Below, in pieces: positions 1 to 13,328 of a DNA stretch of 64,000 nt. The DNA comes from Thuidium tamariscinum (Eukaryota; Streptophyta; Bryopsida; Hypnales; Thuidiaceae), in NCBI GenBank assembly GCA_947034885.2, contig OX344757.2:9238001-9302000 (forward strand), read 5' to 3'. A program made the translations under genes and the position numbers. The notes under the pieces were generated by a model. That model had not been told where the DNA came from. It worked only from the letters and a program-made list of their open reading frames with translations, and made no database searches. How positions within the stretch are numbered: position 1 is the first letter of the stretch; the number at the start of each line of letters is the position of its first letter.

Positions 1-47
1 GAGAAACAAGGCCAAACGCTGCTAGCCGGCCATAGCTAATTGTTTAC

Positions 48-364
48 TTGCAATGTGCAGATGTGCAAGAACTAGTAGGAATTCTAGCAAATGAATCAGC
101 CCCCGTTTCTAGAGCCCGTCCAACGTGTAGTTCTGGAAATGGCAAAGGACAAAGCGGACAAACCCAGAAGGGAGGACTGTTATCTGCCGTCCGCCCATCC
201 CGAGTTCGAGCAATGTTAGCCTCACGGGCCTGTAGATCCTCCATAATGATTGGCGATGCTCTTTGCAAAAAAGAGATGGAGAAGGTGGGCATTCTCTTTG
301 TCTTTGATACACTGTCGCTACTTCTCCTCCCATTTATGTTTGCAGGGTTCCAGGGTAGATTCAT
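48..364 (-). CDS. Possible first exon of a minus-strand gene, unrecognised
   Basis: An open frame begins at position 364 (MNLPWNPANINGRR...) and stays open to a usable GTAAAC splice donor at 47-42, just before an in-frame stop. It holds an acidic/basic stretch around residues 41-60 and a FWVCPLCPLPFPE segment whose CPLC pair could bind metal. I do not recognise the family. Support comes from base composition, which is GC-richer than the flanking 1-6 kb, and from a telo-box about 230 bp upstream in the position expected for a plant 5' leader. The opposite strand is also open here (48-380), so the reading is weak. The rest of the gene would lie left of the window. Confidence 0.3.
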
Positions 365-593
365 TTCAGGTTCGTTCTAGCTTTGGAGATGGAACTTCCA
401 GACGGTAAGATTTAATTTTTTGGTGATTGGAGAGACAAAAAAAACTCTGCTTGCAAGGCTCTAGTTCGTCTTTGACTTGATCCTCCAGTTATGAACTGTT
501 GAATTGACCGACTTGATTGGCATTTCTTTGAAGAACTCACGATAAATTTCGGAATTCAAAGCTGCTTTTGTGTAACTCATGCAGAGTTACATG

Positions 594-609
594 TAGGGTT
601 TAGGGTTTA
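594..609 (-). promoter_or_regulatory. Telo-box (AAACCCTA-type) repeat
   Basis: Two consecutive TAGGGTTT units on the plus strand read as AAACCCTA repeats on the minus strand. Such boxes are common in plant promoters and 5' leaders of growth-related genes. Its location upstream of the possible minus-strand exon at 48-364 fits that role. It could also be a short interstitial telomere-like sequence. Confidence 0.45.
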
Positions 610-1019
610 TCCCGTTTCCCTGCCTTCATTGCTAAAATTTATGGCTTTGATTCTCTAGGAATCTGCTGCGCTTGCTTTGGTCACTCACTGCAGTTTCTCG
701 TCCCCCTGGATGTGGCAGATTTTATGGCATTTGTCAGATCTCGATGCCCCCTGGAATTGCCCTCATGGTCGCCCAACCATGCGTCATTTGGCAGATCTCA
801 CAGCCTTGCGTCAAAGGTAGCTTCTGTTCGGTGCTCATAACTCTCCATAAACTGTCCATAACTCAAGAGTTTTCCTCCCGTGGGCCTTCTGTGACACTGC
901 ACCAGAGAGTGGAGTATTTTTCTCATGATTTTTGGGGAGGAATTTTGATGCAAGTGACAATTGACACCTCATTGACAAGGTCCCTATTGTTGTGGGATGC
1001 AAAGGGAGCCCACTAAAAC

Positions 1020-4000
1020 TTGTTAATTAATTATGTTGTGTTGTGATGCAACGGCCGAAGTTTCTCTTGTAGCAGATGCAGTGACACGCTTCAACAACTT
1101 TTTTTGTTGATGATTATGTGACCTCTGATAAACATATCCAAGTCAGATTTCTATGTAAAATTTATGCTAAGGAGCCTATTTTTTTGGTTTGCCAACTGTG
1201 AGAGGAGTCTCAAAAGCAAATTCAGAGAACAATGCTGTATGGACTATGTTACACCGAATTGCAATCCGCAACTAATTGTATCGCAATGTATACCTACACT
1301 AAATAGTGAAATTAGGTTGCTTCAACAATTAGGTTGCTTCAACAATTAGGTTGCCTTACCCTAGTGAGTTGCCTTGTGACTCACTATTGGAGGTGCATTT
1401 GACTCTCTAAACCTAGACTATGAACCAATGCACCAATCCATGCAAAATACATGGATCTTTGATTGCTACATTTTTTTCAAGAAACAATCCATATTCATAT
1501 AGTACAAGATGTTGAGAAATTGGTGAGGTGGCAACCTAATTTCAATATCTAGTGTAGATTTTTGAAGATACATATTCATAGGTTTGTCCTATATGATTTG
1601 GGTTTTAAAACAAAGATACGATATACAATATGATGCAATTAGGTAGAGGTTGCAATTAGGTGTGCTTACTTTATGTGTTTGCTAATGATTTGTTATTGGA
1701 TATTTATAATGTAAAGAGTAATTTTGAGTTTGCAAATCTTGCAATGCAATTTGATACTATGCATGCATGTATCTTGAGTAACTTCATGGATTAAAATTTG
1801 GATTTTAGGAGTATTGTAATTAGTTACACATTATTTTTACACAATGATATTATGATAATGCATTATATTTTTTCATGTATGAGATAATAGAATTATTGTT
1901 TGTAATCACATTTGTATTATGGTCTCAATTTATTTGTTTGGAAGGCATTGTCTTATATAAGTTTTAATATTTATGTGATAAGTCATAAGAATTAGATGGT
2001 TTCCCCCTTTCTTTACATAGATAGATTTTTTTATTATAGACTTTATGAATTAATGTAATGAAATAACACATATATCTTTTAAATGTGCTTGAAACTTCAT
2101 TTGTAAATATTAGTTATTATATAAAAAAATCATACTCCAAATTAATATTTTTAAGGAAAAAAATCAAGGTTGACTTGTAGATTATATAATATGTGGTACG
2201 AAGATCTACTATAGGTGTGAAGTAGAGCTTTCCTATAATGTGTAATGAAGTTCTTGAAGGACGGATTTTGAACCTTAAATAAATATAAATAAGAATAGGG
2301 TAGGTTTCTCAAATGCTAGGAAAATGTTAATCCTAGTGGTATATGAGACCCTACATATTTTGCCATCTCAAAAACCATCTTTGTATCTTCTTGCCTCATA
2401 TACTGGTATACTCTTTACTATCAACTTAGAACTAGAAAGAATATGGATTCAATAATATTGTGAATGGATAAGTGAGGTAAAATTTAGAAATTTTGATGGA
2501 TGATAATAGCCCAATTTTACGGGGCCTAAGAAAATCACAACTTAAATTGAACTATGACATAAAATCATTTGTTTACATTTAATACTTGATTCGTGTAGAA
2601 GTACTTTGATGGAATTTTTTTGTTTTTGATGATGATTTAGATCATATAAAGATACTCATATGTTGACTATTGATGAATACAGTTTGGTTATGAATTATTT
2701 TGGAATGCTCAAGGCCCTAATAATAGGATATTTAAGAGATTTTATTCTAAATTGCTTTGAATATTTATAAATTTATATATATATATATATAATTTTCAAG
2801 GTATTTAGATTGCTAATTTGAGTGGTGAAAGGCACAACAATTTTTCTAATAAAATTGAAATATTTGGAAGAAAAAATATTTCAAATTTCAAAGTCATTAG
2901 CAATTTTTGATGCCTCAAAAGATAAATCAAAACATTGGCTTTCACTTTACTATAGGTTGATTATATAAATAACTATAATAACTAGTTTTTAATTGTCTAT
3001 GTAACCAAATCAAACAAAATTCCCTTGTCTTCAAAAAAAAAAATAATAATTACCTACAAATAGCTCAAAAATTATAGTGCTAATTTACTTCTCAAATATG
3101 GGCCTACTTAGCCACTAATAAACTCAAAAATCTACATTAGAAGATTTGTAAATTTTTGAGTCCATTGACTTATCTAATAGCTTAGTTTGAATTTTTATTT
3201 TATTATATTGACTCATAATGCATGCTCAATCCTAAAAAATAATCCAAATTTGGAACGATTTCTTGCTAAATTTGGCTCTTTTGATATCAAGGCCAACAAC
3301 CTTGATTTTTTTATGAATGAACAGAAGGTGAATGATTGCCTTTTACAAATTGAATTAGCCTTGGCTTGGTTTTGTCATTCTTTTGTTGCAATAGGGGAGA
3401 TCTAGATGTTGTTTCAAGGCTATTCCCCTACCTATTCCTAGTGCTATTATAAAATGTGAGCATGGCTAAATTTTTGAATTTTTGGAAAAAAAAATCATTT
3501 ATTTTTCAAAAATATCAAGAGATGTTTAAAATATAATAAGTTTTTTCTTAAAATAAATTAAAAATAATAACTAATTTTTAAAAAATTTAATAACTAATTT
3601 TTAAAAAAATTAGACGTGTTACTTTCTAAACCATGTTAAACTATAGATGTAGTGAGTTCCTACACTCCACGAACTCAAAATAATTTGGCAATGCATTCAA
3701 GGTGACTACTTGATATACTAGTGAACACTCATTTTATTAACTCATTTTATAACCCCATCCATTATTATGGTAGGTGTAAGGTCAAAACAATGTCCCCCTC
3801 ACATTGGCATTTATGTATAAGGATTTAGAGCATTGCAAGATATAACATGAAATGTTCTCTTGATGCCAAAGCCAATACTCTAAAATTCATTTTTACCAAC
3901 AAATAAGGGACAAATATCTTCATTTTTCTTCTTGGACCAACCTTACATGAGGGTGAGGGTGAATTCTTGACAATATTACATGTGTTGTGACAACAAGGAA

Positions 4001-6410
4001 CCATTAAACATCATCATCTATAAATATAGATTGGAAAGAAATATTTTTTTTGCAAAATATGATATAAAATGATATAAAGATGCTAATATTGGCAACCTTA
4101 AATTTGTTTTAATAAATATTAATTGATTAAAGAATGAGTAGAGATCCTTTTACTCTAAACTAGACTAGCCATGGCAAGGATTGCTATTATGTGAGCCTAG
4201 ACGTGTGAGCTTATGAGCCTAGAATACTATAGGGTCATTGCAAGAAAGACTGACCGATTTATGTAGCGTTTTCCACAGTACTGCTGAAATTTTCAGGAGT
4301 ACTATATAATTAAAAAAAAATTGTAAAAAATGTAAATAATATAAAAAATATGTTTTATGTATATACCTATAAGAAGAAGGTACCCTAGGAAGGAAAAGTG
4401 TAGAAAAATTCTCTAAGTAGGAGAACTAGAAAAGTGCAAATTTTCATGAAAATGGGTACTTTGACATTTTAATTTGTAAAAAATAGGAAAAAAAAAATTT
4501 TAAAAACTAAAAATTGGTTATTGGGGAAAAATTTATGATGAAGAGATTTCACCAAAAGAATGATCTCAAAACCATCTTAAATGTTCAAAAGTATGCGCGC
4601 AAGGGAGGCCTGTTCGCACACATGTAGAGGAAAGAGAATAATGATTTTTGAGATTTCCTTGGGTAGAAACATGCCTACCTAGTATAGGAATAGGCCACAG
4701 AAATTTCAGCTTTAGATCATTAATTTTGGATGCTCCCCAGTACTAAGAACCCCTAAACTGCAAAGTGTGACAAATTAGCTTAATTGAAATTTAATTATAA
4801 AATGATTTTTGAAAATTTATGAAAAATAAGAAAATTGATTGTTGTCATGTCAGACATCTTTAGTCAAAATTTCAAGTTAATATGGTTCATACTTTAAAAG
4901 TTATAATTGATAACAACTCCGTCATTCAAAGTGTGACGCAAAATAGTACCGGTCTTTTTTGCAATCACCCTATACACCTATAATATAAATGCCTTTATTA
5001 ACCCCTAAAGGACCGAACCTTCTATGATTATAGTGTATTTATTTCAAAAATACTTATATATACATATATATACTCTAGGTTGACATGCTCACATTTTTAT
5101 GCTCACATACTTGTACTATTGAACCATGACTATGTCATTTTTTTATAGTCAAAGGTTTGTTTGTAAGACTTAAAGGTGAGTTCTTGAAATCAATGACCAA
5201 TTACTTCATATACAAACCTATGCATTAATACAATAGATTTGAGGTCACAACAGTTTGGGGATACTTTAGAGAATCATCTATGTAAACAATAAATTAAAGA
5301 TCATAACAATGTTTAATGTTACAACATCATCCATAGATATACATTTAGAGAATTACATTGCAAGATATGGCATCAAATGTTCTTTTGATGTTATAGCAAA
5401 TAACCCTCCTATTTGTCTTCCCAAACTATATAAGGAAGCAAGGGTAAGATTATGAATAGACCAATCACTTTACAATTCTATCCCTGAATATGATAGGATT
5501 CAAGAAACAACATATCACTTCATCTAAACATTTATAACTTTAAGATCAAAACAATGTGCTACTTTTATTATAACACTGTTTAAGAGTATAACAATTCAAG
5601 ATTTGACAAGAATGTATCACTTAACAAAGTCATCTATGGTTAATGAAGGCTTAAGGTCAAAACGATGTGATACTTCACAATGCCATTCACAAATTATATG
5701 AATTTAGAGCATTTCCTTTGAAAATATGGTATACATGATCTTTTGTTTCAACGTAGGAAACTCTACAAGATTGTTTTTACAAAAGATTAGTTGATGAGTA
5801 GCTATCTTTTATTATTGTAGACAAGCCTTCAACTTCGCTATATCATTATCTAGCAATCAAAAGCTTGCATGATATGAAGGTGACTTTTTGTCAACTACAT
5901 TTGTGTTGTGATAACAATGCACTACTTTACATTATCATTCATAGGTATACATCACATCCAAGGTCACATTAAGGTGATACTTCACATTATCTTTTTTGGA
6001 TAGGGCATGTTCAAGGTCACATTGGCATGACACTTTACATCATTGTATACATCAAGTTGAAGGTTAGATGAATATTACATTTCACAATGTCATCTAATTG
6101 GACAACCACCATGAACAAAAGAGTACAATAAATCCAAGAATCAAACATTTAAAGATGTACCTACGCTTTGAACATTTCAGATTTTTTTATTATAATCTCA
6201 AGTTTTACTTTCATATTTATTTATTTATTTTCCAATTCATAGCGAAGATCATGATCAATGAGATGTTGGTACTACTCTTGAAATAAATAATTTTATATTA
6301 AATTATTATTCTTGGAAATTTTATGTATATAATCGAAGTTTGAATAGACCACCTCTCACATTCATGATTATTTTTTATTAGATTTAATTATTGCACAAAA
6401 TGATATCCAA
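1020..6410. other. AT-rich intergenic DNA, no gene seen
   Basis: No coding region with recognisable similarity or sustained codon structure is visible on either strand. It has A/T homopolymers, short TA runs (about 2775-2792 and 5054-5072) and a single TTAACCCCTAAAG end-like motif at about 4998. That motif has no partner that I could find. Confidence 0.6.
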
Positions 6411-6419
6411 CTTCACCCT

Positions 6420-7328
6420 CTTTAATTACTACAAGACCAAGTGTCTATATAAGTGACATTGCAAATTTTGAGTGGGTTCTTATAAACTCAATTTTTGATG
6501 TGATTTTCTAAATCCTTTTCTAAGATGAGAAAATATAATAGCTTTTGGAGAATATAACTTTTATTCCAATTGGTGTTAGATAGTTAAAGTTGTGCCACCC
6601 TAAGCTCAAAATAGATATTGTTAGGTAGTGCAAAAAAATTTTAAAAATTAAATAAAGTTTATTTTTGTTTCTCACAAAGTAGACATTTGTCTACATGGAA
6701 AGATTTTTTCATTTTATTAAGACTAGTGATGAGAAAATTATAGACAAGCTACGCATCTTCCTCAAAAAATAACTTAAGAAAATCATTTACTATTATTTTA
6801 ATAAAATTTTCACAATTGCCAAGAAAAACTATTTGGTAGTGTCAAGTTTGCTTACTATAACTTCTCACTATTGCAATTGGTGTATTTTAATTCAATCTTG
6901 GAAATATTAAAGATTTAGAATTTTTCCTTCTATCTTACACTTACTTCTATTTAATAATTTTTGGATGAATGAAAAGTAAATGTTTTTTTATTTTTTTATT
7001 TTTTTACACTCTCAAATCAACTCTTTAACATAAAATATTTTTAATCCAAAATCTATAGTATAAAATTTTTATACTAAAATTATTCATAGTAAAAATCTAG
7101 TCATCAAAGGTGCCAAAAATCTTTTTTTCTTTACTTCAAATGCAAATATCTTGCAACCTATATGGTCAAAGTTTCTACCAAACATTTTTATACTTGTTTA
7201 GTGCAAAACCTTATGATAAGACAATATACCAAAAAGAAAATTTAAGTTTTTCTCTTTGCAATAGAAATAATAATGTTGAGTGGTTTTCAATAAACACACT
7301 CCAAAGAAAGGCCATGGTCCTTTAGGAG
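6420..7328 (+). mobile_element. Family A TTAA miniature element, degenerate copy
   Basis: The right half closely parallels the elements at 8977-9907 and 13329-14255, with the same order of short blocks: a 'tatggtcaaa' block, then 'gataagac', then a GGCCATGGTCCTTTAGGAG end. It ends against TTAG at 7329-7332 rather than TTAA. The left end is eroded, so its boundary near 6420 is approximate. No coding capacity is seen. Confidence 0.55.
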
Positions 7329-7332
7329 TTAG

Positions 7333-8970
7333 CATTTTCAAATTGCACAACATCTCCCAATCATAGAAGAATTTTTTAATTAAAGAACCAAAAAAACAAT
7401 TAGACAATCCAAACATGCAACAACAAAAGTTTCACATTATCTTTGACCACTACTATTTTGACAAATACACAACATTATGGTTTGAAAATCTGAAAAGATG
7501 TATTATACTTTAAAAAATAGACTAAGATCTATGGAATTATGAATAGTTAATCCAACAAATAAATTGATTTTGCACTATTGATGATATTGTGATAAAGATA
7601 AAGAGTCACTTCTAGGTTATTTTAGCTTTAGAAACGCAATATATTGAGCCCTAAAGGTTATTGACTATGATTCATCTAAGTCTACACAAAAACTAGCTAT
7701 CATTTCTAGATTAAAGAGCTACAATGCAAAAAAGCATTTATGTATACTCAACAAGAAGATCTTGTATAAGACTTGTATGTGCTATTGTATAGAAAAAATT
7801 TCAAACATTGTGACTATATGAAATGAAAGACATTAGATGTTTTTTGACGCCTCTTCAAGACCACTTTTGGGGTGTTTTCTTTACTATGGACCACTTTTCT
7901 ATTATTAGAATATTAATTAATTAATCTATATAGAAATAGAAATATCGATTTATTAAATTTTAAGTCATTTAAAAATTAATTAAATAATACTATGTGATGT
8001 TGCAATCTCCTACGCATGTCAACTTATTACTCCTTGCTTCCTACAATCTAGGAATTCCAAGGAACTTACAAGCTTATTTAGGCCTTAGAAAACTCTAATG
8101 TATTATTATTCAAAGTGAAAATAAAACATTTTTCTTCGTAGTATAATTAGTTTCTTAGACTTTAAATATTTTAACTCCTAAAGTAGTATGATGTTTTTAG
8201 GCCCAAAAGTGCTTTAAAGTATTCAAATCCAAAGCAAGGCTAAATTTTTCATTCATATTTATTCATTAACAAATCCAATTGTAGGATTGTTAAATTAACT
8301 TATTAGAAAGCACCCCCTAAAATTTCAAAATAAAAAACCTTGTCATTTAAAGCTACTCTTTGACCCCATGATGTGTGAAAATTTCAAAGAAAAAAAAATG
8401 AAAATTAGATTTGTAATGAGATACCCAAGAAATCAGTATAGCCAAAAATGCCAAAAAATGTATGTAGATACTTTTTTTTTGGAGGGGGGGGACTAAAAAA
8501 ATTATAGGTTTATTACTTCATAATGAAAACTTAGGTTTGAATTTTGTAATGAAATTTTTAAAATATTTTTATTTACATACTAAAAACATTTGTTAAGCAT
8601 CCCTAAATACAAGATGGAAGGCAAAATTGAATTGTTATTACTCATTAGTTCTGAAAAGGATTAGAAAATATGAGAGAAAATATACTAGTTATAATGGTAA
8701 TATTCTTGTAGAAAGTAATCTACTATCTATACCTATAGAAGTTTTTGTTTTCAAAATTGTGAAAAATTGAGCTTAGGAATGAATCTTATATGTTATATAA
8801 TATTTGTTTATGTAGATACTATGGTTGCCTGTTTAAAAGACTCTTCATAATTTTCACATCTCAATGGAATTGTTGATTTTTCATGTACACACAATTATAT
8901 TCTTTGAAAAGAAAAAAATTATGAAGGGGTGGGAGGTAGGGGTGGGGCTACCAAAACTCAAGCATTGTGT
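7333..8970. other. AT-rich intergenic DNA with a short family A fragment
   Basis: No gene is visible. Around 8340-8400 the block 'tgtgaaaatttcaaag' resembles the interior of family A elements (compare 44770-44790), suggesting a fragment. A G-rich run lies at about 8482-8490. Confidence 0.45.
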
Positions 8971-8976
8971 GCTTAA

Positions 8977-9907
8977 CCCCAAAAGGACAATTGTCCCCTT
9001 GAGGAACAAAATGGATTTTAGGCAGGTTCCTATCACTTCAATTTTTGGTGAAACCTTTTGAAATTTTTTCACAAGATAGAAAAATTGATTACCTTTGTAT
9101 GAATGTAATTTTCATTTCAATTGGTGATAGGGAGCAAAAGTTATATCACAAAAAGCCCAAATTTTCATTTGGTAGGCAAATTATTTTTTTGCAAAAAGCC
9201 CAAAAAAAAAATTTAATTTCTTTTTCTAAGATAATGTATTTTTGCCTACATGTAAAGCATTGATTCATTCTATTTGAACTTATAATGAGAAAGTTACAGA
9301 CAATCTTATTTTTTGGGAAATCTAAACATCTTCTTGAAAAAATAACTTATAGAATTCATTTTTGAATGCTATTTTCACAATTTTTCAAAAAAAAATTGTT
9401 GAAAAAGGTTATGTTTACTTTTTAGAACAATCTCACCATTGGAATTATTGTATTTCAATCCCATCTTTGAATTATTAACCATTTAGTTTTTCTTTCAATT
9501 CTAAACCTACGTCTACTTAACAATTTATTAAAGAATGCAAATCAAGCATTTTTTGTGTGAAATTTTTTTTCCTTGGCTCTAAACTCAATTTCTTAACCAA
9601 AAAAATATATAAATTCAAGTTCTATAGTGAAATCCTTTTTACAAATGGCATTCAAAGTCATCTGAAATTACAGACCAGAGTTCAAAATTAAAAACTTGTA
9701 TTTCCAACTTTGAATGCTCATATTTTCCAATCTATATGGTCAAACTTCATGAAATTTTTACCACATGATCTCACTCAAGTTAAGTACAAGATCCTATGGG
9801 TACTTGGTTAGATTCTTTATAATTTTTGTTTGTTTGTTTGTTTTCTTGGGTGAATGCAACAGTTTTGAGAGGTTTTTGACAGAAAAATGGCCTTGATCCT
9901 TTAGGGG
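8977..9907 (+). mobile_element. Family A TTAA miniature element, about 931 bp
   Basis: It is flanked by TTAA on both sides (8973-8976 and 9908-9911). The left end begins CCCCAAAAGG and the right end finishes CCTTTAGGGG, giving an imperfect terminal inverted repeat with core CCCCTAAAGG. The interior is AT-rich and lacks a coding frame. Block order matches the element at 13329-14255 along nearly the full length. A TTAA duplication and C-rich ends are the hallmarks of non-autonomous piggyBac-type elements; that assignment is inference. Confidence 0.75.
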
Positions 9908-9911
9908 TTAA

Positions 9912-11120
9912 GACAATATGACATTTTAACTTGGAAAAAAATTGAAATAAAATTTTATTCCTAATAAGGAATAGTATCAACATTCCTTTATATTCAAAAA
10001 TATTCCAAAAATTCCAATAAAATTAGATATCATAGGAACCAATCTAAAATCTTTAAAAAACAATCATAAGATTTGAAGCCTTCTAGATTAAGGATGTTCT
10101 TCTTAATGCTTGATCTAAAGGTTATAATTAAATTTATTTTTGAAAATTTATAACAATTAATTATTCTTCCTTTAAAATGTAGATATCATTGATTCATATA
10201 AACCATTTTTGATCCTATTGATATACTCTGTATACCATATGATTTTTTTGAAATTGCCTCAATGAATATTAATTGAATAGAATGCACTTAGTTTCACAAC
10301 ATTCATCATCCATCCAATATATGGTTGAATACTTGGAGATTAATCCTCTTCATACCCACTATATTTGTAGATTTTTCTTACACAAAGCCTCTTCCCTTTT
10401 GTCAAGCACCAATAAACACTTCACTCTCTTAAACAAACTACCTAGTAGGTTTAATTTGCACCTAATTAGCCTCTAGAGGACAATTATCCATTGAATGGAC
10501 AATTGAAAATCCATAGGTTCCTTATACAATCAATTCTAGTCAAATGTTCAAAAAATTACAAGGTGGGAACATATCCCCCCAAGTGGGATACTTTATTTAT
10601 TTTTTGATTGGGTGTCCGGATCAAAGTTTATTGCTTCCAAACCTTTTTATTGGGAAGCTTTGCAAAACTCCTCCTATAGGATTGAAGTTTGATAGGCATG
10701 TAACTTATGTGGTACAAGATGCCAAATCTTTAAGAAAAAAATAACCTTGTTTAGTGTAAAAATCTCACTCTATAAAGAGTTAAGCCCTATTGACCCTATC
10801 CAACAAGATAAAAAACAAAATTCCAACTTTAAACACTATAATCTTCCAATTGGTGTGGTCAAATTTTTTTAATTATTTTCCATAGATTCCCATAATATTT
10901 TTGTTTAAATGTGTATGGTTGAATTTTATTTTAAATCATTTTCTTTTTCTCTACCCTAAAAAATGGTAATTTTCCACAATTTATGCCCAAAATATACCTC
11001 CGTCGTTTAGGGTTTAGAAATAGTATTTACCAAACCATGGTTCCAGTAATTTAAAAAAATTAGGCACAATGGTTCCAAGGAATAGGATCCAGCTAAGTGG
11101 GGCGACTCCCTAAGATAGAG
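9912..11120. other. AT-rich intergenic DNA, possible solo TTAA-type end
   Basis: No convincing gene is present. Near 10998-11014 the sequence CCTCCGTCGTTTAGGGTTTAG resembles the right end of the piggyBac element at 22293-22316 (CGCCGGCGTTTAGGGGTTAA). This may be the remnant of a related element whose other end was not found. Confidence 0.35.
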
Positions 11121-11129
11121 GACAATCCA

Positions 11130-11440
11130 GACGGGAGGCGTTAAATCCTATAAACGAAACTTACGTAGCGCAGCTGGATTTACCTCGGGATAAACACTGA
11201 AATTTTTTACTTTTATCAAAATTCATTTTTTTTCAAAATCTGAATTCATATTTGGATTCAGAGACCCCAAATTCGATAGGGATGGTCTTGACACAACCAA
11301 AAAAAACCAAAAAAATATAAACCCCAAAACCATGATCAACCCCTGGTAAAACAAGTTTTATCTGCGGGAGGCTGGATTTACCTGCGCCACGTAAGTTTTG
11401 TTTACAGGATTTAACGTCCTGCAATCCAGACTGGCCAATG
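11130..11440. repeat. Foldback: long inverted repeat with about 210-bp spacer
   Basis: A left arm at about 11140-11172 pairs with a right arm at about 11382-11415 with only three or so mismatches over more than 30 bases (shared core AACTTACGT.GCGCAG). Weaker pairing extends outward to AATCCAGAC on both sides. The arms are GC-richer than the surroundings. This could be a foldback transposon or a hairpin transcript source; no coding frame is seen. Confidence 0.7.
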
Positions 11441-11873
11441 CCGTTTGGATAAACAGGCCTGAATTAAGTTTTACAAGAACCAAAGTATCAAAGTAAAAGC
11501 AGCCCTGCCTGAAATAAATTAAAAGAGTTAGCAAATACGAATTCCAGGGTTAGTGTACAACATACAGCAGGTATCCACGTGGCATGTTTCAACAGGACGA
11601 AAATGGAATGTGACCCCTGGATAATTAATTGCCAGCTTAAGGTAAGCATTGATAGAATATATTAGGTTAGTCTCGCTCTCAAAAAAGTGGGTCTACCTAG
11701 GTCAAACTTCGATGGGGGGTAACTTAACTTTTTTAAATGGGATTCATTCAACGAATGCTCCTCACAGACATCGAGAAATATTTCCTTTTTAAATTAATGG
11801 AGCCCAGTTTATGGGAACCCTCACTCACCTTGGAAAGCGTGCACTGTTTAGCCTGGCCTAGGCTATTTTCTGC

Positions 11874-12220
11874 CTAGGTAGGGGGCTGTAAAAGCGACCC
11901 TTTGCCAGCTGATTTGCATTTGGGGGAAGCTAAATTCCTTAAAACAATTTTTAGTAAATTTTCTTGGTAAGAAAAATGGAATTGGCATGTAACCCAAGTC
12001 GTTTTATATTTTTTGAACCTTCATGGAATTAGTTATGAATTTTTGAAGTTGAAAACACAGTAGTTTCTAAAAGCGACCCCTTCCTGAAATGTACACTTTT
12101 GGTATATGTTAGAGGCAAAATCTACCAGATCGCTTTTAGAGACAAGGTTGCAATTACAAACCCCTACCTACTTCTATTTCACACTAATTACTTAAACATG
12201 TATAAGTTATATAAGGTAGG
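11874..12220 (-). mobile_element. Family C miniature element, first of three, inverted
   Basis: It begins AGGTAGGGGGCT and runs to a GGTAGGAGG motif near 12213. The interior has the family C blocks in reverse order: AATTTTC, GGAATTGGCATGTAACCCAA, then GGAATTAGTTATGAA. A TCTAAAAGCGACCCC segment is internal. Exact ends are approximate. Confidence 0.55.
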
Positions 12221-12241
12221 AGGTTCATAGATGGAGCATCT

Positions 12242-12574
12242 AAGGTAGGAGGCTCCAAAATTGCCCCGGCTCCAAAATCGTCCACCTTCCAAAATGTACA
12301 TTATTTGTACATGATGTTTTTAAATCTTTACAGAAATGTACAAACTGTGTACATTTTAGGGGTTGGGCGGTTTGGGAGCCCTATGCTTCATTGACTTCAG
12401 AAATTTATAACTAATTCCAAAAAGCTCCAAAAAATATGAAACGACTTGGGTTAAATGCCTATTCTACTTGTCTTTCAAGGAAAATTCACTGAAAAATATT
12501 TCACTGAAATGTTTTACCCCCCGAAAATTCAGTTCCAGCCCTTAGATGGTTGATTTATCGACCTCCTACCTTAA
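12242..12574 (+). mobile_element. Family C miniature element, second copy
   Basis: It starts AAGGTAGGAGGCTCCAAAAT and ends GACCTCCTACCTT, so about 10 terminal bases are inverted. The interior has the diagnostic blocks 'ataactaattc', 'gacttgggtta' and 'aaaattcag' in the same order as the clean copy at 41564-41975. No coding frame. Confidence 0.7.
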
Positions 12575-12872
12575 GGTCTGGAACTGAATTCTAGGGAGGT
12601 AAAACATCTTGAAATCATTTCCAATAAATTTTCTTTAAAAAAAAAGTGGAATTGACATTTAACCCTAGTCATTTCATATTTATTGGAGCTTTGTAGAATT
12701 AGTTATAAAAGTTTGAAGTTGAAGTGGTGTAGGGCTCTAAAATGGAGAACCTCCTAAAGTCTATACAATTTGTACATTGCTAAAGGCTATGAAAAAGCAA
12801 CATGTACAAACAATGTGCATTTACGAAGGTGCTCCATTTTAGGGCTTGCTCACTTTTATATCCCCCTACCTT
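12575..12872 (-). mobile_element. Family C miniature element, third copy, inverted against the second
   Basis: It abuts the previous copy end to end and carries the same blocks in reverse complement (CTGGAACTGAATTC, then GGAATTGACATTTAACCC, then GAATTAGTTATAA), closing with CCCCCTACCTT at 12872. The pair forms a palindrome of about 630 bp. Confidence 0.65.
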
Positions 12873-13328
12873 AATAGTGAGAGATACAATAATTTGACAC
12901 TTGCGTATATAGGCCTTTTGTAAGGGATTAACCCATAAGATTAAATCCTGCAAGACCAAGGCTAGGCCATTTCTAAGTCAAAAACCACTCAAAACTAGAA
13001 ATAAATCAATAGTAGCTCTAAGATTGATTTGAAACACAATAATCTCCAAAGCAAGATTGTTCTAACAAATAAATTTAACCTTGTCAAACAATTTTTTTGA
13101 AAAATTGGAAAAATTGCATCTAGAAATGGATCCTATGAGTTAATTTTTTCAAAACAATGCTCAAATTGTTTAGAGAATGAGATCATTTAACTTTTATATC
13201 ATTAATCTAAATGGAATGAATTAAAGCATCACAACTACAGAAAAATATGACGTGCAAGAAAAAGATGAATTTAAATGTTAAAGTTTTGTTGATTTTTTTC
13301 TTCCAAGCAATGTGAAAATTCTGATTAA

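Noticed and set aside
597-611. True telomere end
   Set aside because: Only two units of the telomeric motif are present with ordinary sequence on both sides.
672-1016. 114-codon plus-strand frame
   Set aside because: No domain is recognisable, and there are no supporting splice sites or repeated motif; it is too weak to call a gene.
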